The notes beneath the pieces are model-generated. The model saw nothing but the letters and a program-made list of their open reading frames with translations. It was not told the DNA's origin and ran no database searches. Shown piece after piece: positions 47,803 through 59,995 of a DNA stretch of 64,000 nt. Position numbers and translations under genes: made by a program. The DNA is from Promerops cafer (taxonomy: Eukaryota; Chordata; Aves; Passeriformes; Nectariniidae): the NCBI GenBank assembly GCA_013398275.1, contig VZSE01011451.1:107097-171096 (forward strand). The letters run 5' to 3'. Position 1 is the stretch's first letter; each line of letters opens with the position of its first letter.

Positions 47803-48010
47803 GCCCAGGACACCTTCCACTGTCCCAGGCTGCTCCAAGCCCTGTCCAGCCTGGCCTTGGACACTTCCAGGGATCCAGGGGCAGCCACAGCTTCTCTGGG
47901 CACCCTGTGCCAGGGCCTCCCCACCCTCACAGGGAACAATTCCTTCCCAATATCCCATCTAAATCTCCTCTCAGTTGGAAGCCATTCCCCCTCATCCTGT
48001 CACTCCATGA
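47803..48010 (-). mobile_element. CR1 LINE, J-like, lacking its 3' terminus
   Basis: Starts inside the element at 'gcccaggacaccttccactg' and continues to 'ctcatcctgtcactccatga'. The terminal 60 or so bases present in other copies are missing. Confidence 0.93.
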
Positions 48011-48293
48011 CACATCTCTGCACATCCTCTGTGGTAGCCAAGATCCCAGCTGAAACCAGGCACTGGAGACCAGCAGGACCCCACAGAGCTCCCCTTCCTC
48101 GATGAAGGCTCTTTGCAAGCAGTTGTTTCTACATCACAACATCCTTGTTCTGATCCCACTAACACTGACAAAAAAGAAAAAATAATCCTGTCCTCAGTAA
48201 AAGCTTGAACAAAGGATTTAAGTCCAACCCAACGGCTCTCAGAGGCAACAGAAGACACCCCTACTAGGAGGATATTGGTGGAGATGGCCTCTT

Positions 48294-48542
48294 TCATAGA
48301 ATCCCAGAATTATTTAGGTTGGAAAAGACCTCCCAGGCCATGGGGTCCATCCTGTGACCAATCCCCACCTTGTCACCCAGCCCAGAGCACTGAGTGCCAT
48401 CTCCAGTCCTTCCCTGGACACCTCCAGGGATGGGGACTCCATCACCTCCCTGGGCAGCCCCTTCCAATGCCTGACCACCCTCTCCATGAATAAATTCCTC
48501 CTGATGTCCAACCTGAACCTCCCCTGGTGCAGACTGAGGCCA
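48294..48542 (-). mobile_element. CR1 LINE, Y/E-like
   Basis: Same subfamily as 11115-11766: 'ttatttaggttggaaaagac', 'agagcactgagtgccatctc', 'caacctgaacctcccctggt'. Confidence 0.94.
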
Positions 48543-49446
48543 TGAGGACACAGAACAATGAGGAGATGCACCTGAGAGCTGGACACCTCTTGGAAGGGAT
48601 GTGATCCCAGTCTCTCGTTTGGTAACTCAGAGGCAATTTCAGCCTGAGCCTGCATTGGCTATACCTCTAACAATAAAGCAGCAGTAGCAGGTTCAGACAG
48701 TCACCTCCATCACTTGTGCATGGTTATCTTCCCCAGCAGCCCAGACCTGTGGGCTGGCCTCCAGACAAGGTATCAGCTTCCTGAAATCCAGCCCCAAAGC
48801 ACCTCTGGGTTCCCAAATCCTTCCTTCCACCCCCCACTCATATCACCCACTGCTGTTTCATCACTTGTGATGATCAGGGGGCAGCATTCAAAAAAAAAAA
48901 AATCTTCTTTGTTCCCCCCTGGCCTGCAGGTGCTGAGGGGACAGGTTGATAATCTGTGCACTCAGCTGGTGTGTTCCCTTGGTTTAGGATTACATCAATT
49001 ATCCCTATTTTTAGGCTTGAGGGCACAGTCCTGTAGACCACAACAGAGGCAAAATGACTCCCAAAGAAAAGGTATAAACATATCTTTATATTCCAGTCTT
49101 TGTTAAGCTCCATGAGGGATCCATCAAGAACCAGAAGCCTACCAATTTCCAAAGCCTGGAGTATTTCCAGGAGTCAGTTCTGCTCCAACCCAGCTGGGTT
49201 TCTTTCCCCCCTTCGTTTTCTTTCCTTGTTCTCTGCTCTCCGTGGGAGTTCATTTGCCTCAGAGTACCTTGTACTTGGCTGAGCTTGTGCCATTATTATC
49301 CTCCCTGCAGAAATCCTTGTATGGGGGGTTTAAAACACCATTTCTTCATTTGGGGCCTCACCCCCACTGCAATCAGCAGCCAGGAAATTCAACGCCTTAT
49401 TGGAATTTTCTCTTTGATTGAGCCCATCCTTGCCAACCTTACCTCG
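48543..49446. other. Unique noncoding sequence
   Basis: A run of 12 at 48891-48902. No exon or promoter recognised. Confidence 0.45.
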
Positions 49447-49578
49447 AGAACAGAATCACTGAAGGGTTTGGGTTCGAAGGGACCTTAAGGATCATCCAGC
49501 ACCAACCTCTGCCATGGGCAGAAACACCTTCCACTATCCCAGGTTGCTCCAAGCCCAATCCAACCTGTCTTTGAAGCT
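49447..49578 (-). mobile_element. CR1 LINE 3' end, J-like
   Basis: 'gggtttgggttcgaagggac' through 'ccaagcccaatccaacctgt', then 5'-truncated. Confidence 0.92.
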
Positions 49579-50604
49579 TTCTTGCCCCAAAACTCCTTGC
49601 GCACGTCTTATTTTTCAAGACATTACGATTAATTTTCACAAGTGCTGTGGATTCTGTGCCAGATGCCACACAGCAGAGGTGATGCCCAAGCATCAAGCAG
49701 AGCTGGAAAACCTCTGAAGGATGCTCTGGACTCTTCAAACCCTCCTTTTGGTCACTACACCACAGGATTTGGGAGTGTGCCAGGCGGGTTACGCAATGAA
49801 CTCCCCGCTCTCGGGGGCCGATGTCACAAGGAGCCTTCTCGTGCCTCCACCTCTCCTCCACGACATCATTTTGCCTTTCAAGGGCGAGAAGCAAACAAAA
49901 GAGGCTTTTGAGCCGTTCCACCACCTGGCTGTCCTGGCTTTGTTTCCCCAGCCTGTGTGACACGGCAGCTCCCAGCAGAGAGGGGACAGCAGCTGCTACA
50001 AAGCCGTCCCTTCAAGAGCTTTTGGACATCCACCCTCCAGTGCTGCGGAGGCTGGGGACGGTGACAGGCCCTGAGCCACCACAGGCATTGTTATTCCCCT
50101 TTGGAGGCCAGCTGTGAAGTGGGACGGGAGCAGGAAGGTCGTGGCTGGAAGTGGTGTGGGACACCTGCCTCGGGATGGGAGGAGAGACTTTCTGCCAGTC
50201 CCTTTCCCTGCTAAAGGTGTGGTCACCAGCAGAGGCATCACCTAATGAAGGTTTCACCTAATGAAGTTTTCATTTAGGACACTGCTTGATGGAAGCCAGG
50301 CCTGTGGGTTTTAAGTAAAATAAGGTACTCTAGGCTGCAGGGCAGTGGTTGCCCAATATCCACCTCTGTGCTTTGGAGCTCCACAAACAGGGAAATGGAG
50401 AAGGGTTGGAGGGAACGGGTGGCACAAAACACAGCCAGGGTCAGCAAACAGGAGCTCTTCAATGTTTCAAAGTTTCCACCTAAAATGTGGAAGTGATGCT
50501 GAGATGGAGCGCAGGATTCATGTATTATATCCATTTAAAATAAATCTTACCTTTAAGAGAAGGCCAACATACCCCTGCAATGGGAAAGAGTTTATGAGAG
50601 AATA
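49579..50604. other. Unique noncoding sequence
   Basis: 49780-50170 is moderately GC-rich with several open frames but no recognised product. A direct repeat 'cacctaatgaag' occurs at about 50238 and 50255. Confidence 0.45.
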
Positions 50605-51005
50605 ATCATGGAATCTTAAAATTGTTTGGGTGGAAGGGAACTTATAAATCATTTACTTCCATTCCCTGACATGGGCAGGGACACCTTCCATTATCCCAGG
50701 CTGCTCCAAGCCCCATCCAACCTGGCCTTGGGCACTTCCAGGGATCCAGGGTCAGCCACAGCTTCTCTGGGCACCCTGTGCCAGGGCCTCACCGCCCTCA
50801 CAGCCAGGAATTCTTTCCCAATATCCCATCTATCCCTGCCCTCTGGCAGTGGGAAGCCATTCCCTGTGTCCTGTCCCTCCATCTCTTGTCCCCAGTCCCT
50901 CTCCAGCTCTCCTGGAGCTCCTTTAGGCTCTGGAAGGGGCTCTGAGCTCTCCCTGGATCCTTCTCCTCTCCAGGGGAACACCCCCAGCTCTCCCAGCCTG
51001 GCTGA
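50605..51005 (-). mobile_element. CR1 LINE, J-like, long copy
   Basis: About 400 bases from the reversed tail to the 'cacccccagctctcccagcc' block. Its minus-strand frame 50691-51125 is a CR1 translation, not a gene. Confidence 0.95.
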
Positions 51006-51819
51006 GCCCTGCCCAACACCAGCCACAGGAGCGAGGCAGCTCTGGGGGTGGATGAAGCCACACATGAGGCTGTGAACCACATCATCTCCTGTGTTACATG
51101 AGCCTGAACACGAATAAACCACCAAGTCACACTTAAAAGGGCCCTGACAGACCTTCCCCTCCTACCTCCAAAACCCTGTAGACAGAGTTATTTAACACAG
51201 CTACAAAAATAGCACCCAGACTGCCCTGCTGTGCCAGACAGAGCACAAACATCTGGCAGGCAACAGATCTTGTCCCCAAAAACTTAGCAGGAGGTTAGTG
51301 GGTAGCTCAGTTCTAGATCCATATGTCCCAGGACCCAGGGAAGTATTTTATCCTCTCTTCAGCACTGATTCTCCCGGGAATGTGGGAAAAGCTATTCCTG
51401 GCCACAAACTAAGAGGGCAGGAATTTCCAGCTCAGGAAAGCACAATGCCAGGCCTGGCTTTTTGTACTCAGATGTGAAGAATCACAGGCTGTACCCGAGA
51501 GGCACGAGTGACACCGTTAAAAGGGAAATTCATATTAAATAAAAATGCAAAGCAGCCCTTTGAGTGGAAACAATTCCCGGTGTGAAAGGAAAGTGGAGGC
51601 TGCGCCGTCGCTCAGCTGTCTCTGCACTCACAGCTCCTTTTGAATTCAGTGTTGGTACAAAAACACACTCCCACCTGGGACTCGCTTCCCCCACGTCTCT
51701 CCCTTGCTGGGAGGCTCCCAAAACCCTGGAGAGCCTGCACAGGTAATGGGATGTGCATGTTTTTCATGGAATGTTCCTGGCTTTGCACTGAAAACCTCAT
51801 TGCTCTGCCATCTGTATCC
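51006..51819. other. Unique noncoding sequence
   Basis: Nothing recognised; 51530-51560 is AT-rich. Confidence 0.45.
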
Positions 51820-51990
51820 ATCATGGAATCATGGAATGGTTTGAGTTGGAAAGGACTTCACAAGTCATTGAGTTTCAACCCCCTGCCATGGGCAGGGACA
51901 CCTTCCATTACCCCAGGTTGCTCCAAGCCCCGTCCAACCTGGCCTTGAACACTTCCAGGGATCCAGGGGCAGCCACAGCTTCTCAGGGCA
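51820..51990 (-). mobile_element. CR1 LINE 3' end, J-like
   Basis: 'atcatggaatcatggaatgg' tail followed by the standard blocks to 'cacagcttctcagggca'. Confidence 0.94.
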
Positions 51991-52763
51991 TGGACGATGC
52001 TTTGTGGATGGGGCTTCATCCCAGATGTAATTCCCAGCCCACCAAAAGGCAGGTATCCACACCCAAGCCTCCTCTCCAGGCTCCCACCGCGGCTCCTGGC
52101 GAAATCTTCAGGCAGCCAGCGGAGGCTGCAGTGGTTTTTCCCGGGAGCTGCCTCCCACATGTGGGCGTAGGAGGAGCTGAACACAATCCCAGCCTGGCGG
52201 AGCCTCTTCCCTATCCTTGCCCGACCCCTCAGTTCACTCCCAGCTCCCGCTCCGGGAGGTCTCCTCAGCTGCTCCCTGGCCTGCCTGTCCTGTCTGTGCC
52301 GTGGAGACGCCTCGTTTGGGACTGTAGCACTCGCTGGGATCACAGGAGGACAGAGCCACGGATGGCGTGCTGGTGCTGAGGGCAGCCGGGGGCTCTTCAG
52401 GCGTGATGGCATTTCCTCAGGGAAAACAAACATTTTGGTGCAGGGTAGAGACGGGGACAAACACCTGAGCGCAGCAGCTCTTCCTGCAGCAAAAGCAGTG
52501 GGATCAGCAAAGGTGGGAGCGCCTCTGTGCTGGACTCCCACAGAGCTGCTCTTGAGTGATGGCTCTCAAATTGCATTAGCGAGGGGGATTGTCCCCAGAG
52601 GCCTCAGGATGAGGGAATACTGGAAGGGAAGGCACCACAGGGACCAAAATCCACCTGGCAGCTCGCTGACAGCTGCACTGGCTCTGGGGCACAGGCTGGG
52701 AACTCCTGCAAATTCAGCTGGAGGCTGCTAAATCCAAACATAATCCAACACCTCATCCAGCAC
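51991..52763. other. Unique GC-rich region with modest CpG density
   Basis: 52080-52400 has more CpG than average but not island-like. A minus-strand frame of 227 codons (51858-52541) starts upstream of and ends in a CR1 copy. I see no known domain in it. Confidence 0.45.
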
Positions 52764-53158
52764 TGCTGGGAAAGGGGCTCAGCCTGGAGAAAAGAAGGCT
52801 CAGGGGGGACCTTGTGGCTCTGCACAACTCCCTGACAGGAGGGGACAGCCAGGGGATGTCGGGCTCTGCTCCCAGGGAACAGGGACAGGAAAAGGGAAAA
52901 CAGCCTCAAGTTGTGCCAGGGGAAGTTTGGGTTGGATATTGGGGTATTAGGGAAAAAATTCCTCATGGAAAGGGGTGTAAGGCACTGGAACAGGCTGCCG
53001 AGGGCAGTGATGGAGGCCCCATCCCTGCGGGGATTAAAGAGCCGTGTGGATGTGGCCCTTGGGGACATGGCTCAGTGGTGGCCTTGGCAGCACTGGGGGA
53101 TGGTTGGACTGGATGATCTTGTAGGATTTTTCCAACCGTAGCAATTCTCTGGCTCTCT
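52764..53158 (+). mobile_element. CR1 LINE, Y/E-like, long copy
   Basis: From 'ggaaaggggctcagcctgga' to 'ccaaccgtagcaattctct'. A seven-base duplication ('ggatattggggtatta') distinguishes it from its relatives. Confidence 0.95.
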
Positions 53159-53690
53159 GCTCTAATGAAGGACTCTGAGGTGTTTCCAGGCTGTGAGGAG
53201 CACTTTGGAGCTCTCCTCGAGGAGGCTGAGCATCCCAACTCTGCTCTGGGCAGCAAGAGCCCACGCTGGTTTTTCTCACCAGTTCCAGGTCCCACACACC
53301 CTCATGTCTTTGTCTGCTTGGCTGGAGCTGTGGAACTGGAATTCAAAGTGGCTGCACAAGGTGACATCAGGAAATTTTCCCTCCTGTCACTCCGGCCACT
53401 AGTGCTGATTCTCTTAGAAGGCTTTAAGAATTTCACCCCAGGAACTGGTGTTTATTTATTTATTTGAAAAAGCCTGGCTTTTTTGAGTGGACACAAATCT
53501 TCCTGCCCACACACAAAGAAACAGAGCTTTGAAAGCTGCTGCTCTTAGGGTTTTCTCCCCAGATTTGAGTTTTTCCTCCTGAAAATAAAAAGCACTTTTT
53601 TTGTGGCCACGGAACCATACAATGGGACTGTTCCTGCATCAAATGAAGATTCATTTAATAGTCACATTTGGAGTTTGCAAAGCAACTTAC
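53159..53690. other. Unique noncoding sequence
   Basis: A short TTTA run lies at about 53450-53464. No gene recognised. Confidence 0.45.
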
Positions 53691-53900
53691 TGGAACTATT
53701 GGTTGGAAGGGACATTAAAGAGTATTGCATTCCACCCCCTGCCACGGGCAGGGACACCTTCCACTATTCCAGATTGATCCAAGCCCATCCAGCCTGGCCT
53801 TGGACACTTCCAGGGATGCAGAGGCAGCCACAGCTCCTATGGACAACTTGTAACAGGGAAGAAATTATCCTTAATATCTAATTTAAATTGTTTCATACAG
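53691..53900 (-). mobile_element. CR1 LINE 3' end, J/X-like
   Basis: Damaged terminus ('ggaactattggttggaaggg'), then the normal blocks to 'ttaatatctaatttaaattg', with a shortened 'gacaacttgtaacaggga' part. Confidence 0.9.
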
Positions 53901-54369
53901 AAGATCCAGCCTGACCCCGGTGTCTCCATGTGCTCCTGTAACTGCTGATTCCTCACAGAGCCTGGAACATGCTGGGTTTCTGCAGCAATCAGACTGGGCA
54001 GCTCCAAATGTCACAGGTGCTCACAAAGGGAACGACTGCACCTTGAAAGCATCTGAGTAACCATGAGAGTCATTCAGTTCAGAGAAGAGGCTGATATTTA
54101 AGCTACAGATGGAGAAAAATTATGTCAAGAGCATGGTTCAAACCACTGCAGTTTAAATAACCTCCTCCAGGCAGCTTTGGTAAACACAACGCCGTAGAGG
54201 AGCCCTTGTGCTGCCCACGGAGAGCTCTGAAGGCAGGAAATGACAGCGGTGGGTGACAGGGATTCCTCTGCTCCTGCTCTGCTCCTCTCCTCCAGGGAAG
54301 CTGCTCAGAGGAAGCACAGCCTGGCTGCTGCTCCCGATCCAGGAAAGTGCTGCTGTAAAGGAAGGATTC
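53901..54369. other. Unique noncoding sequence
   Basis: No repeat or exon recognised. Confidence 0.45.
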
Positions 54370-54482
54370 CACCCTGGAGCAATGTGGGAGAGTGGAAGGT
54401 GTCCCTGCCCGTGCAGGGGGTTGGACTGGATGGTCTTTAGGGTTCCTTCCCACCCAGACCATTCTGTGGTTCTGTGATTCGA
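54370..54482 (+). mobile_element. CR1 LINE 3' end, J-like
   Basis: 'agtggaaggtgtccctgccc' through two tail units ('attctgtggttctgtgattc'). Confidence 0.92.
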
Positions 54483-54590
54483 GGCTCAGGTCTTACATAA
54501 AATGTGCAGTAACCTTTAAGTGATGGTTAATCCTCCCCTCCTCTCAGTCCCTTTATTTCTCTTCTCCTGCAGACCAGAAGCTCTGCAAAC

Positions 54591-54762
54591 AGAATCCCAG
54601 AACAGTTTGGGTTGAAAGGGACCTTAAAGCTCATCCAGTTCCACTCTCTGCCACGGGCAGGGACTCCTTCCACTATCCCAGGTTGCTCCAAGACCCACCC
54701 AGCCTGGCCTTGGACACTTCCAGGGATCCAGGGGCAGCCGGAGCTTCTCTGTGCCAGGGCAG
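54591..54762 (-). mobile_element. CR1 LINE 3' end, J-like
   Basis: Faces the + copy at 54370-54482 tail to tail across about 110 unique bases. Confidence 0.93.
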
Positions 54763-55509
54763 ACCTGGATGCACTCCCTGGCCCCCAGAAAGCCTCACCT
54801 CAGCCTCCTTAGCTCCAGCATATCATTATCATTTTAATTGCCCAAACTCGAGTGCTTGTAATACCTTTATTAGATTGCACTCATCCCCCAGTGCCAGACA
54901 CAGCCTGATTTAACAGGTCCAGTGCTGCATTTACGAGCAAGCCTGAGCACAGCCTCTTTCATTACTGTCTGAAGGTAATTCCTCTTGATCCAAAACTTCC
55001 CATGGCCTGGAGTGATACCCAGGAAGGGGAGAAGGGAAAACTGCCAGGCAGGTTAAAGCACCGAGCTGGGAGCTTGGAGCACTCCTGCCCTGTCCTGGAG
55101 CTCCCCACCCCCACTGGAAGCAGCCAGAGGGAATTTGGGAGACTCCCAGACACACAGCCTTCAGCAACAACTCTCACCTGCCCCGATCTTTGCGAACCAG
55201 ATCCCAAACTGAGGCAGACTGAGCTGCCTGGTGGTGCTGAACAGCCTCCCTGGCTCTCCTGTGCCCCACATGTGCAGCAAATGTTTGGATCCTCAGGGCA
55301 GGGGAACCTTCCTGGTGCCTGAGGGGATTGGAGGGAGTTTGAGGGGGAGTTTTGACAGCCCATGCAGGGGAAAACAAGGTTTAAAGGCCAATATCTTGGT
55401 CAACTTGTCATTTGCTATTTGTGAAACAGAAGTGGGAAAGGATTCTCCACACTGGATCCTCCACTTCTAATAAGGGCAGCTCCAGTTTCTGCTCTCTGTG
55501 AGCACACAC
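54763..55509. other. Unique noncoding sequence
   Basis: GC-rich from 55000 to 55340 with open frames on both strands. No recognised product. Confidence 0.45.
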
Positions 55510-55722
55510 AGGGCCCAGGAATGGCTGAAGCTGTGTCAGGGGAGGGTTGGGCTGGATGTTGGGAAAAGGTTCTTCCCCAGAGGGTGTTTGGGCACTGAAC
55601 AGGCTCCCCAAGGCACTGGGGGCAGCCTGGGATACCGGAAGGTGTCTCTGCCCATGGCACAGGTTGGGATGAGACAAGCTTTAAGGTCTCTCCCCACCCA
55701 AACCATTCTGGGATCCTGAAAC
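55510..55722 (+). mobile_element. Composite CR1 LINE
   Basis: The first part ('gggctggatgttgggaaaag' and 'ggcactgaacaggctcccca') belongs to a different CR1 type from the J-like 3' part ('cagcctgggataccggaagg' onward). The junction is near 55620. A deletion or template switch between subfamilies would explain it. Confidence 0.88.
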
Positions 55723-56599
55723 AGCATCCCAGTTTTTCAGGGCACTACAACCTCAGCACCTTCAGTATCTGAAGCAACCACCACAGGCAGTGTCTATTTT
55801 AGACCATATTATTCAGTTTCAGTACTTTTCAACACTGGGTTTCTTCCTTTTTAATTGCAACTCCACCTTTGGGATTAGTGATTTTATTTTATGATGGGAT
55901 ATTAAGAGTAGGCAGACATTTTTTTTTTTTCTTTTCTAGTCCAAGCCAGTTTTCAGAAGGAATAGATTAAATTATTAAATACACACAAGCACAGGAAACA
56001 CAGGAAACTCTCAACCATTATCCTATGAAGACAATGCCAATGCAAACACTGTAATAAAATATTCTTCACTGAAATCAACACTAATTTTCCCAGGCAATCA
56101 AATCCATCCCTGTGATCCCTCCTCCCAGGGAAAACAGCCAACACAGCTAAATTCAGATCTCTGTGGCTCCATGCTTAAATTTGGCTCAGACACGCTGCAA
56201 ATCAATGACTCCAGAAAGGTTTTCTAAGGAAAAAATTCCCGGTGGGCAGAGTTTGCTACAGCCCAGGGCAGCTCTCCTGACACAGCAGCAAAGAGCCCAG
56301 GGCTGCAGCCATGCGGGGATCCAGGAAGGCTGAAGCTTCCAGCTAGGAACTTGTTGAGGCCACCACTGTTGGGACACGGCTCCCATGTCCAAGGGGACAG
56401 TCCCCAAGGACAGCTCAGCCATGAGGACACCCTCAGAGGATGATGCTGCACCAGCAGCCCTGGAACAGCACCGAGTCTCTCACAAGCTCCTTCCTCATCC
56501 ATGCAGGGTGGGGAGAAGGATGGGATGGAGAAAGGGATGGAGCAGGTCTAGTCAGCACCTGCCAGCTCAGGGGGAGGAGCAGAGGACATGTGACAGGGA
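55723..56599. other. Unique noncoding sequence
   Basis: 55850-56000 is AT-rich with a T run near 55919. Nothing else recognised. Confidence 0.45.
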
Positions 56600-56730
56600 G
56601 CATTTTGGGTTGGAGAAGGCTTTTAAAGGCCTTCCAATCCCCTCCAGTGAGTGGTGACATCCTCAACCAGATGAGGCTGCTCAGAGATCCACCCAGCCCG
56701 ATCCTGAATGTTTTTAGGGACAGGGCAGCC
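56600..56730 (-). mobile_element. CR1 LINE fragment, older type
   Basis: 'ttgggttggagaaggctttt' then 'catcctcaaccagatgaggc' and 'tgaatgtttttagggacagg' match an older, C/H-like CR1 3' region. Confidence 0.75.
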
Positions 56731-56995
56731 AGAACTTCCTTCCCCAGCTGCAGGAAATTTGTGGATTGCCCATGCCCAGGGCTGTGCTTGTGTTTTACAC
56801 GACACCAAGAAAACACCAATTTCTTGTCTCCAGAAAGTGCTGGTGCCTCTCTTTGATGTCCCCTAACTCTCACTCGGTAAGAGGATGAATAAATGTTCCA
56901 CCGAGGTATTGTAAGGTGGGGCAAACCCTCCATGATTTCTTTAAGGAACTTGCAGCGCCTTGGCCTCAAGACCATGGCAAAATAACTCAACCATG

Positions 56996-57535
56996 GAAGA
57001 TCAACCATTTCCCTGCACTGCCAAGGCCACCACTGAGCCATGTCCCCAAGTGCCACATCCACAGGGCTTTTAAATCCCTCCAGAGATGGGGACTCCATCA
57101 CTGCCCTGGGCAGCCCTTTTGGTTAAGAAATTATTCCTAATATCTAACCTTAATCTCTCCTGGGGATCTTGAGGCCATTTCCTCTCCTTCTGTCCCTGTT
57201 CTCAGGGAGCAGAGCCCGACCCCCCTGGCTGTCCCCTCCTGTCAGGAGTTGTGCAGAGCCACAAGGTCCCCCCCGAGCCTCCTTTTCTCCAGGCTGAGCC
57301 CCTTTCCCAGCTCCCTCAGCCTCTCCTGGGGCTCCAGCCCCTTCCCCAGCTCCGTTCCCTGCCCTGGACACGCTCCAGCCCCTCCAGGTCTCTCTTGTCA
57401 GGAGGGTCCCAGAGCTGTCCCCAGCACTGGAGGTGCCCCAGCAGTGCCAGCACAGGGGACAGGCACTGCCCTGGTCCTGGTGGACACACATTTCCTGGGA
57501 CAGCCCATGGGCCATTGGCCTTTTTGGCCACCTAG
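56996..57535 (-). mobile_element. CR1 LINE, Y/E-like, long copy
   Basis: Lacks the extreme 3' end and about 25 bases between 'ctgccctgggcagcc' and 'gttaagaaattattcc'. It continues upstream to the block shared with the far end of 11115-11766. Confidence 0.95.
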
Positions 57536-58540
57536 GCATACCTGGCTCTTGTTCAGCTGCCTGTTGTCCATGGCATGGAAGTTCCAGCCCTGCTAGACCA
57601 GAGCTGGAGCCCCTGTCCAGCTTTCAAAACACCCCCAGCCCTGTCCCAGTGTGTCCCCCCAGTCCTGCAGAGCAGTGAGGGTGACAGTCCCTGGCCAGGC
57701 AGGCACAGCTGTGTCATCAGGCTCAGAAACAGCCCAGCACCAAACTGACAGAGGCTGAATCATTTCCCCTTCCCATATCCACGGCCCAGGATCAATTAAC
57801 CTCTGCCATGGCTCCTCCTGTGAATCACTTAAGAGGGGTAACAGTGAAACCACTTCATAGGAAGCAGTTTTAAAAATTGCCCTGATCTGCATAAGATGAG
57901 TTTGCCACAGAGAAGGGGGGAAAAACATTCAAGCATGTTCAGCATCTTATAGATTAATCCTAGGCCTAGAGCCAGGATAATTACTGCCAGAAGGAATAAA
58001 AGTAACATAAATATAGGTTAACACACAAAGGGTCCCGTTTGCAAGGTTTTACACATCACCATCTCACAGGTGGATTTGTAAATTTAATTATAGAAAGATT
58101 TATAAAAGCAGGTAATACCCAAAGGGTCGTAAAAATAATTTTACTACAGTGAAGAGAACAAAACAAAAATAAAAAAAAATAAAAGAAACTCCAAACATTT
58201 TAAATTAAGTAGGGCATCTGATGGATCTCCTGAAGCCCTTCCGCAGGATTCAGCCCAGACTGCCAGAGCAGCATCCGCCACAGCCTTCCAGAAATGCCAT
58301 TTCCAGAGGAGAGCAGATAAGTCACTCTGACAGCCTTGCGACCTTCCAGAGCTGATGTGCTTAAAAAAAAAAAAAATCTTTTTTTGTAGAGGGTGCTCCT
58401 GGTATGGTCAAAGCCTTGTTAGGATGGGGGAGGACAATTCCAAAGCACCTTTGCTGCAGGGATGCTGTGAAATCCCTGGAATTGCTGGTTCCCATCAGGA
58501 TCAATGGTGCTTTTCTGCCAAGGACAGCTTTGGGGGAGGA
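57536..58540. other. Unique region, AT-rich and conserved-looking in the middle
   Basis: 57830-58200 is AT-rich, non-repetitive DNA including a nuclear-receptor-like 'cacaaagggtcc' near 58024 and a close variant 'cccaaagggtcg' near 58117. An A run followed by a T run at 58362-58386 could form a hairpin. No gene recognised. Confidence 0.45.
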
Positions 58541-58627
58541 GGATGGTTCCCTGTCCATGGCAGGGGGTTGGAATGAGATGATTTTTAAGGTCCTATCCAA
58601 CCCAAACCATTCTGTGACTCCATGATT
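58541..58627 (+). mobile_element. CR1 LINE 3' end, J-like
   Basis: 'gtccatggcagggggttgga' to 'ccattctgtgactccatgat'. Confidence 0.9.
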
Positions 58628-59995
58628 AAATATCACTAGGATGGATTTAGCTTCTGAATGAGCTGTTGCCAGTGAAGGAAAAAGCAGGAGCAGGGGCTAT
58701 CCAAACAACTCAGCATGGAAAACCAGGGATATTCTCTGTGGTGAAAAGAGTGTTAAAAACTCTCTCCTTCTATGAAAGCTGCGTTCTTGAAGAGAAATGA
58801 AATACTGTTACAAGGTGTGTATGAAAGGAAGGCACAGGGCAGGAGCAGGGGGGAGAATTCCATTCTGGGATCTCCTGGGCTTCCCACTAAAATACAGCCA
58901 CACTTAGAAACTTGAAATTGTGACTCTTACCTATAAACCCCGTGTTTGGTGTATAAACCACCTTTCTGACCTGTCCAGTGCTTTCTGCTCCAGGAGGCAC
59001 TTCCTGAAAGATCCCTGGGAGTGATGCAGGTGCTAAACTGAGCTTTTGTCAGTCCAGCAAAACATGCTGGCACTTTTAAATGCATCCTTTGGGGACTTCA
59101 AACAGCTCCTGACTGGAATGCTCTGCTGCTCTGCTACCCCCATGCCCAGTGTGTGTGTGAGGAGAAAACGTTCAGGATGCTGAATGCCTGTAAAAAGGCA
59201 TTCCAAATGATCACAGACAAGGATTTTTTTGGCCTGAAAATACATATTTATTAGGAAGAACACTTATGGGGTTACAAATATCATAAATAAAACGTGGTGT
59301 GATAAAAAAGCCCTCAGGACTACTGAGCACTAAATCTCTGGAAAACGGGGACAGGGCCCTCCACTTTGCCATGATCAGCATCAGTTTGCACAGGTGGCTC
59401 TTGGGATCTCATTTCACACCAGTTGTTTCTGTGCCCAAAGATCCAGGCTGGACATTCCAAACCCTTTTTGTATGTAAATCTGTTCCTACAGCTCGAAAAC
59501 CTCCACACAGGACACCAGAGCTGTTTGCAAGGGCGTGGTTTAAATATATATCAATGTATATTAACGTATGGAGTGAGCACCCAAAACGGCACGGGGAGGG
59601 TAAGGATCCATCTGCCTTGGGAATGGGATGGCACAGGATGGAACGGGATGCAGTAATGGGAATGCAAATGGAATCTCAGGATCAAGAAGTGCCACTAAAT
59701 CAGAGGCTGCAGCGGGGCGGGAGGAGCCCGGTCCCCCCGGGCCGTGTAAAACTGGATTAGGCGTGAACTTCAAACCCGGTGTGATGTGGAATAATCCCAT
59801 GCTGGCACAAAGGGATCAAAGCTAATTTCTCTGACTTGCTTAGTCTTCTGCAGAGATGTCTGGACTCGGGAGACACAGCAGGCTGGGAGTTAAAGGCTGG
59901 CTCTGTCACAGGGTTCAGCAGTGGCTGAGGGAGAAGAGAGCACGGTAAAAATCCCGGGGAGTGGAGTCATTTCTGATGAGCTTCTAGAAAACCAG
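58628..59995. other. Unique noncoding sequence
   Basis: 59580-59760 has raised GC and a few CpG around 59710-59745. A frame at 59299-59760 (153 codons) shows no recognisable domain. Confidence 0.45.

Noticed and set aside
50691..51125. Minus-strand frame with a VRPWHRVPREAVA-type peptide
   Set aside because: The same peptide recurs at 26036-26347, 29437-29712 and elsewhere, always over CR1 sequence. It is a shadow of the repeat, not a gene family.
51858..52541. Minus-strand frame of 227 codons
   Set aside because: One end runs into a CR1 copy, no domain is recognisable, and the region is GC-rich with few stops.
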